DNA from: Silicimonas sp.
Lineage (GTDB): Bacteria > Pseudomonadota > Alphaproteobacteria > Rhodobacterales > Rhodobacteraceae
DNA: 64,000 bases
Assembly: GCA_022826205.1 (NCBI GenBank)
Contig: JAJDVJ010000002.1
Location: 1 to 64,000 of the forward strand
Direction: 5' to 3'
In this document: positions 63,275 through 64,000 of the stretch, in pieces
Numbering within the stretch: position 1 is the first letter of the stretch
Layout of the letters: the number at the start of each line of letters is the position of its first letter
Notes under the pieces: model-generated
Seen by the model: only the letters and a program-made list of their open reading frames with translations
The model's database searches: none
Told to the model about the DNA's origin: nothing
Program-made: the position numbers and the translations under genes

Positions 63275-64000
63275 GACGCCGCGTCCGTCGCCGTCAGGCC
63301 GTAGGCCGCACGCATCAGGGTTTGCTCGTCCGCCTCCGCAGAGTCGATGACATCGACAACGCGACCGTTGAAGATCACCACCACCCGATCGCAGGCAAGC
63401 GCCACTTCCTCAAGCTCGGACGTGTAATAGAGAACCGATGCCCCGTTCTCGGCCAATTCTCGAACCAGCGGATAGACCTGGCGCTTGGTCCGCACGTCGA
63501 TGCCGCGGGTCGGATCGAACAACAAGAGCGTTTCGACACCGACGGCAAGCCACCTGCCGATCGTCACCTTCTGCTGGTTCCCACCAGAAAGCCGCTGCAC
63601 TTCGCTTTGGGCGCGTATGTCGATCTGCAGCTTGTCGACGGCATAGTTGACCCGGTCCTGCTCTCGCCGCGCCTTGCGCTGCCCCCACGACCCGAACCGG
63701 GCCGAAAACGGCAGCGCAATGTTCTCTGTCACCGAACGTTGCGGGAAGAGCGCTTCGGCCCGATTGCCCGGCACGAAGGCCACGCCCTTCGCAATCGCGT
63801 CCGCCGGGTGGTTGAAGCTCACCTCCTGGCCGTCGATCTCGATTGAGCCCCCGGTCGGTCTGGTGAAGCCTGCCAAGACGTTGAAGAGCTCGTCCTGCCC
63901 CTGACCTTCAAGGGCGACGACGCCAAGAACCTCTCCGGGAAACAGATCGAAGGATACGTCCGAGACCTTCGGTACAGACGCGAGAGCGGTGACGCGCAGC
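63271..64000 (-). CDS. ribose-type ABC transporter ATP-binding protein, partial
   Basis: The C-terminal ATPase domain of an RbsA/MglA-type double-ABC protein; the N-terminal part lies beyond the window edge. The second-domain Walker A is degenerate (ALEGQGQDELFNVL), as usual for this half, and the signature LSGGNQQKVTIGRWL is intact. LLFDPTRGIDVRTK is the Walker B region, followed by YYTSELEEVALACDRVVV. The 243 visible residues end at TDAAS. It energises the two permeases downstream. Confidence 0.92.
   Translation of the reverse strand, partial: LRVTALASVPKVSDVSFDLFPGEVLGVVALEGQGQDELFNVLAGFTRPTGGSIEIDGQEVSFNHPADAIAKGVAFVPGNRAEALFPQRSVTENIALPFSARFGSWGQRKARREQDRVNYAVDKLQIDIRAQSEVQRLSGGNQQKVTIGRWLAVGVETLLLFDPTRGIDVRTKRQVYPLVRELAENGASVLYYTSELEEVALACDRVVVIFNGRVVDVIDSAEADEQTLMRAAYGLTATDAAS

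Overview
The window is chromosomal DNA of a GC-rich alphaproteobacterium, most likely Rhodobacterales or a close relative. This inference rests on gene content: a 5-aminolevulinate synthase of the C4 (Shemin) pathway, an alphaproteobacterial-type release factor 2 convergent with a class A PBP (mrcA), ispG next to a RodZ-like gene, a RF2 SPY codon-recognition motif, a cytosolic/periplasmic cyclophilin pair, and a late cobalamin cluster with cobO/cobQ and a PduX-like kinase. No rRNA or taxonomic marker was searched. Most genes are housekeeping and tightly packed; no CRISPR array, insertion sequence or prophage was seen.

Layout. 1-2.9 kb: gene-poor start with a series of hairpins, then a phytanoyl-CoA dioxygenase-like gene followed by a shrunken MBL-fold hydrolase remnant, divergent from an AraC regulator. 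2.9-10.4 kb: a seven-gene minus-strand operon (STAS protein, anti-sigma-type kinase, membrane sensor, sensor-MFS fusion, substrate-binding protein, GNAT-like protein, membrane SpoIIE-type phosphatase). This is the most novel-looking system here: a partner-switching circuit with three membrane sensors and a transporter, and no sigma factor. 10.6-13.1 kb: ammonium transporter and a predicted phosphorothioate-dependent HNH restriction enzyme. 13.1-24.9 kb: DUF2189 protein, prfB, mrcA, an aminotransferase, a small secreted protein, a DsbA-like thioredoxin, ispG, rodZ-like gene and hemA. 25-33 kb: M20 peptidase, fluoroacetate dehalogenase-like hydrolase, tRNA-Asp, two tRNA-Val, enolase, and two EamA permeases flanking two cyclophilins. 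33.5-37 kb: pgk, class I aldolase, and a nucleotidyltransferase-fold gene behind a palindrome.

37.2-45.1 kb is the late cobalamin cluster. cobO and cobQ run rightward; ribazole phosphatase, threonine kinase-like, cbiB and cobC run leftward; cobU, cobT and cobS run rightward. Together they cover corrin adenosylation, amidation, aminopropanol-phosphate side-chain supply and attachment, and lower-ligand assembly. 45.5-49.9 kb: an acetolactate-synthase-like TPP enzyme, an enolase-superfamily enzyme and an MFS transporter, probably one pathway of unknown substrate. 49.9-54.4 kb: inositol monophosphatase family, an orphan DUF2235 hydrolase and an orphan CoxL-type molybdenum hydroxylase subunit. 54.6-57.7 kb: valS. 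57.7-58.8 kb: a Fic/XRE pair of the mobile mystery protein type with an AT-rich promoter. 59-64 kb: two Gfo/Idh/MocA oxidoreductases in an operon with a ribose-type ABC importer (two permeases and an ATPase cut by the window edge).

All functions are read from motifs and remembered family patterns; no database search was run.
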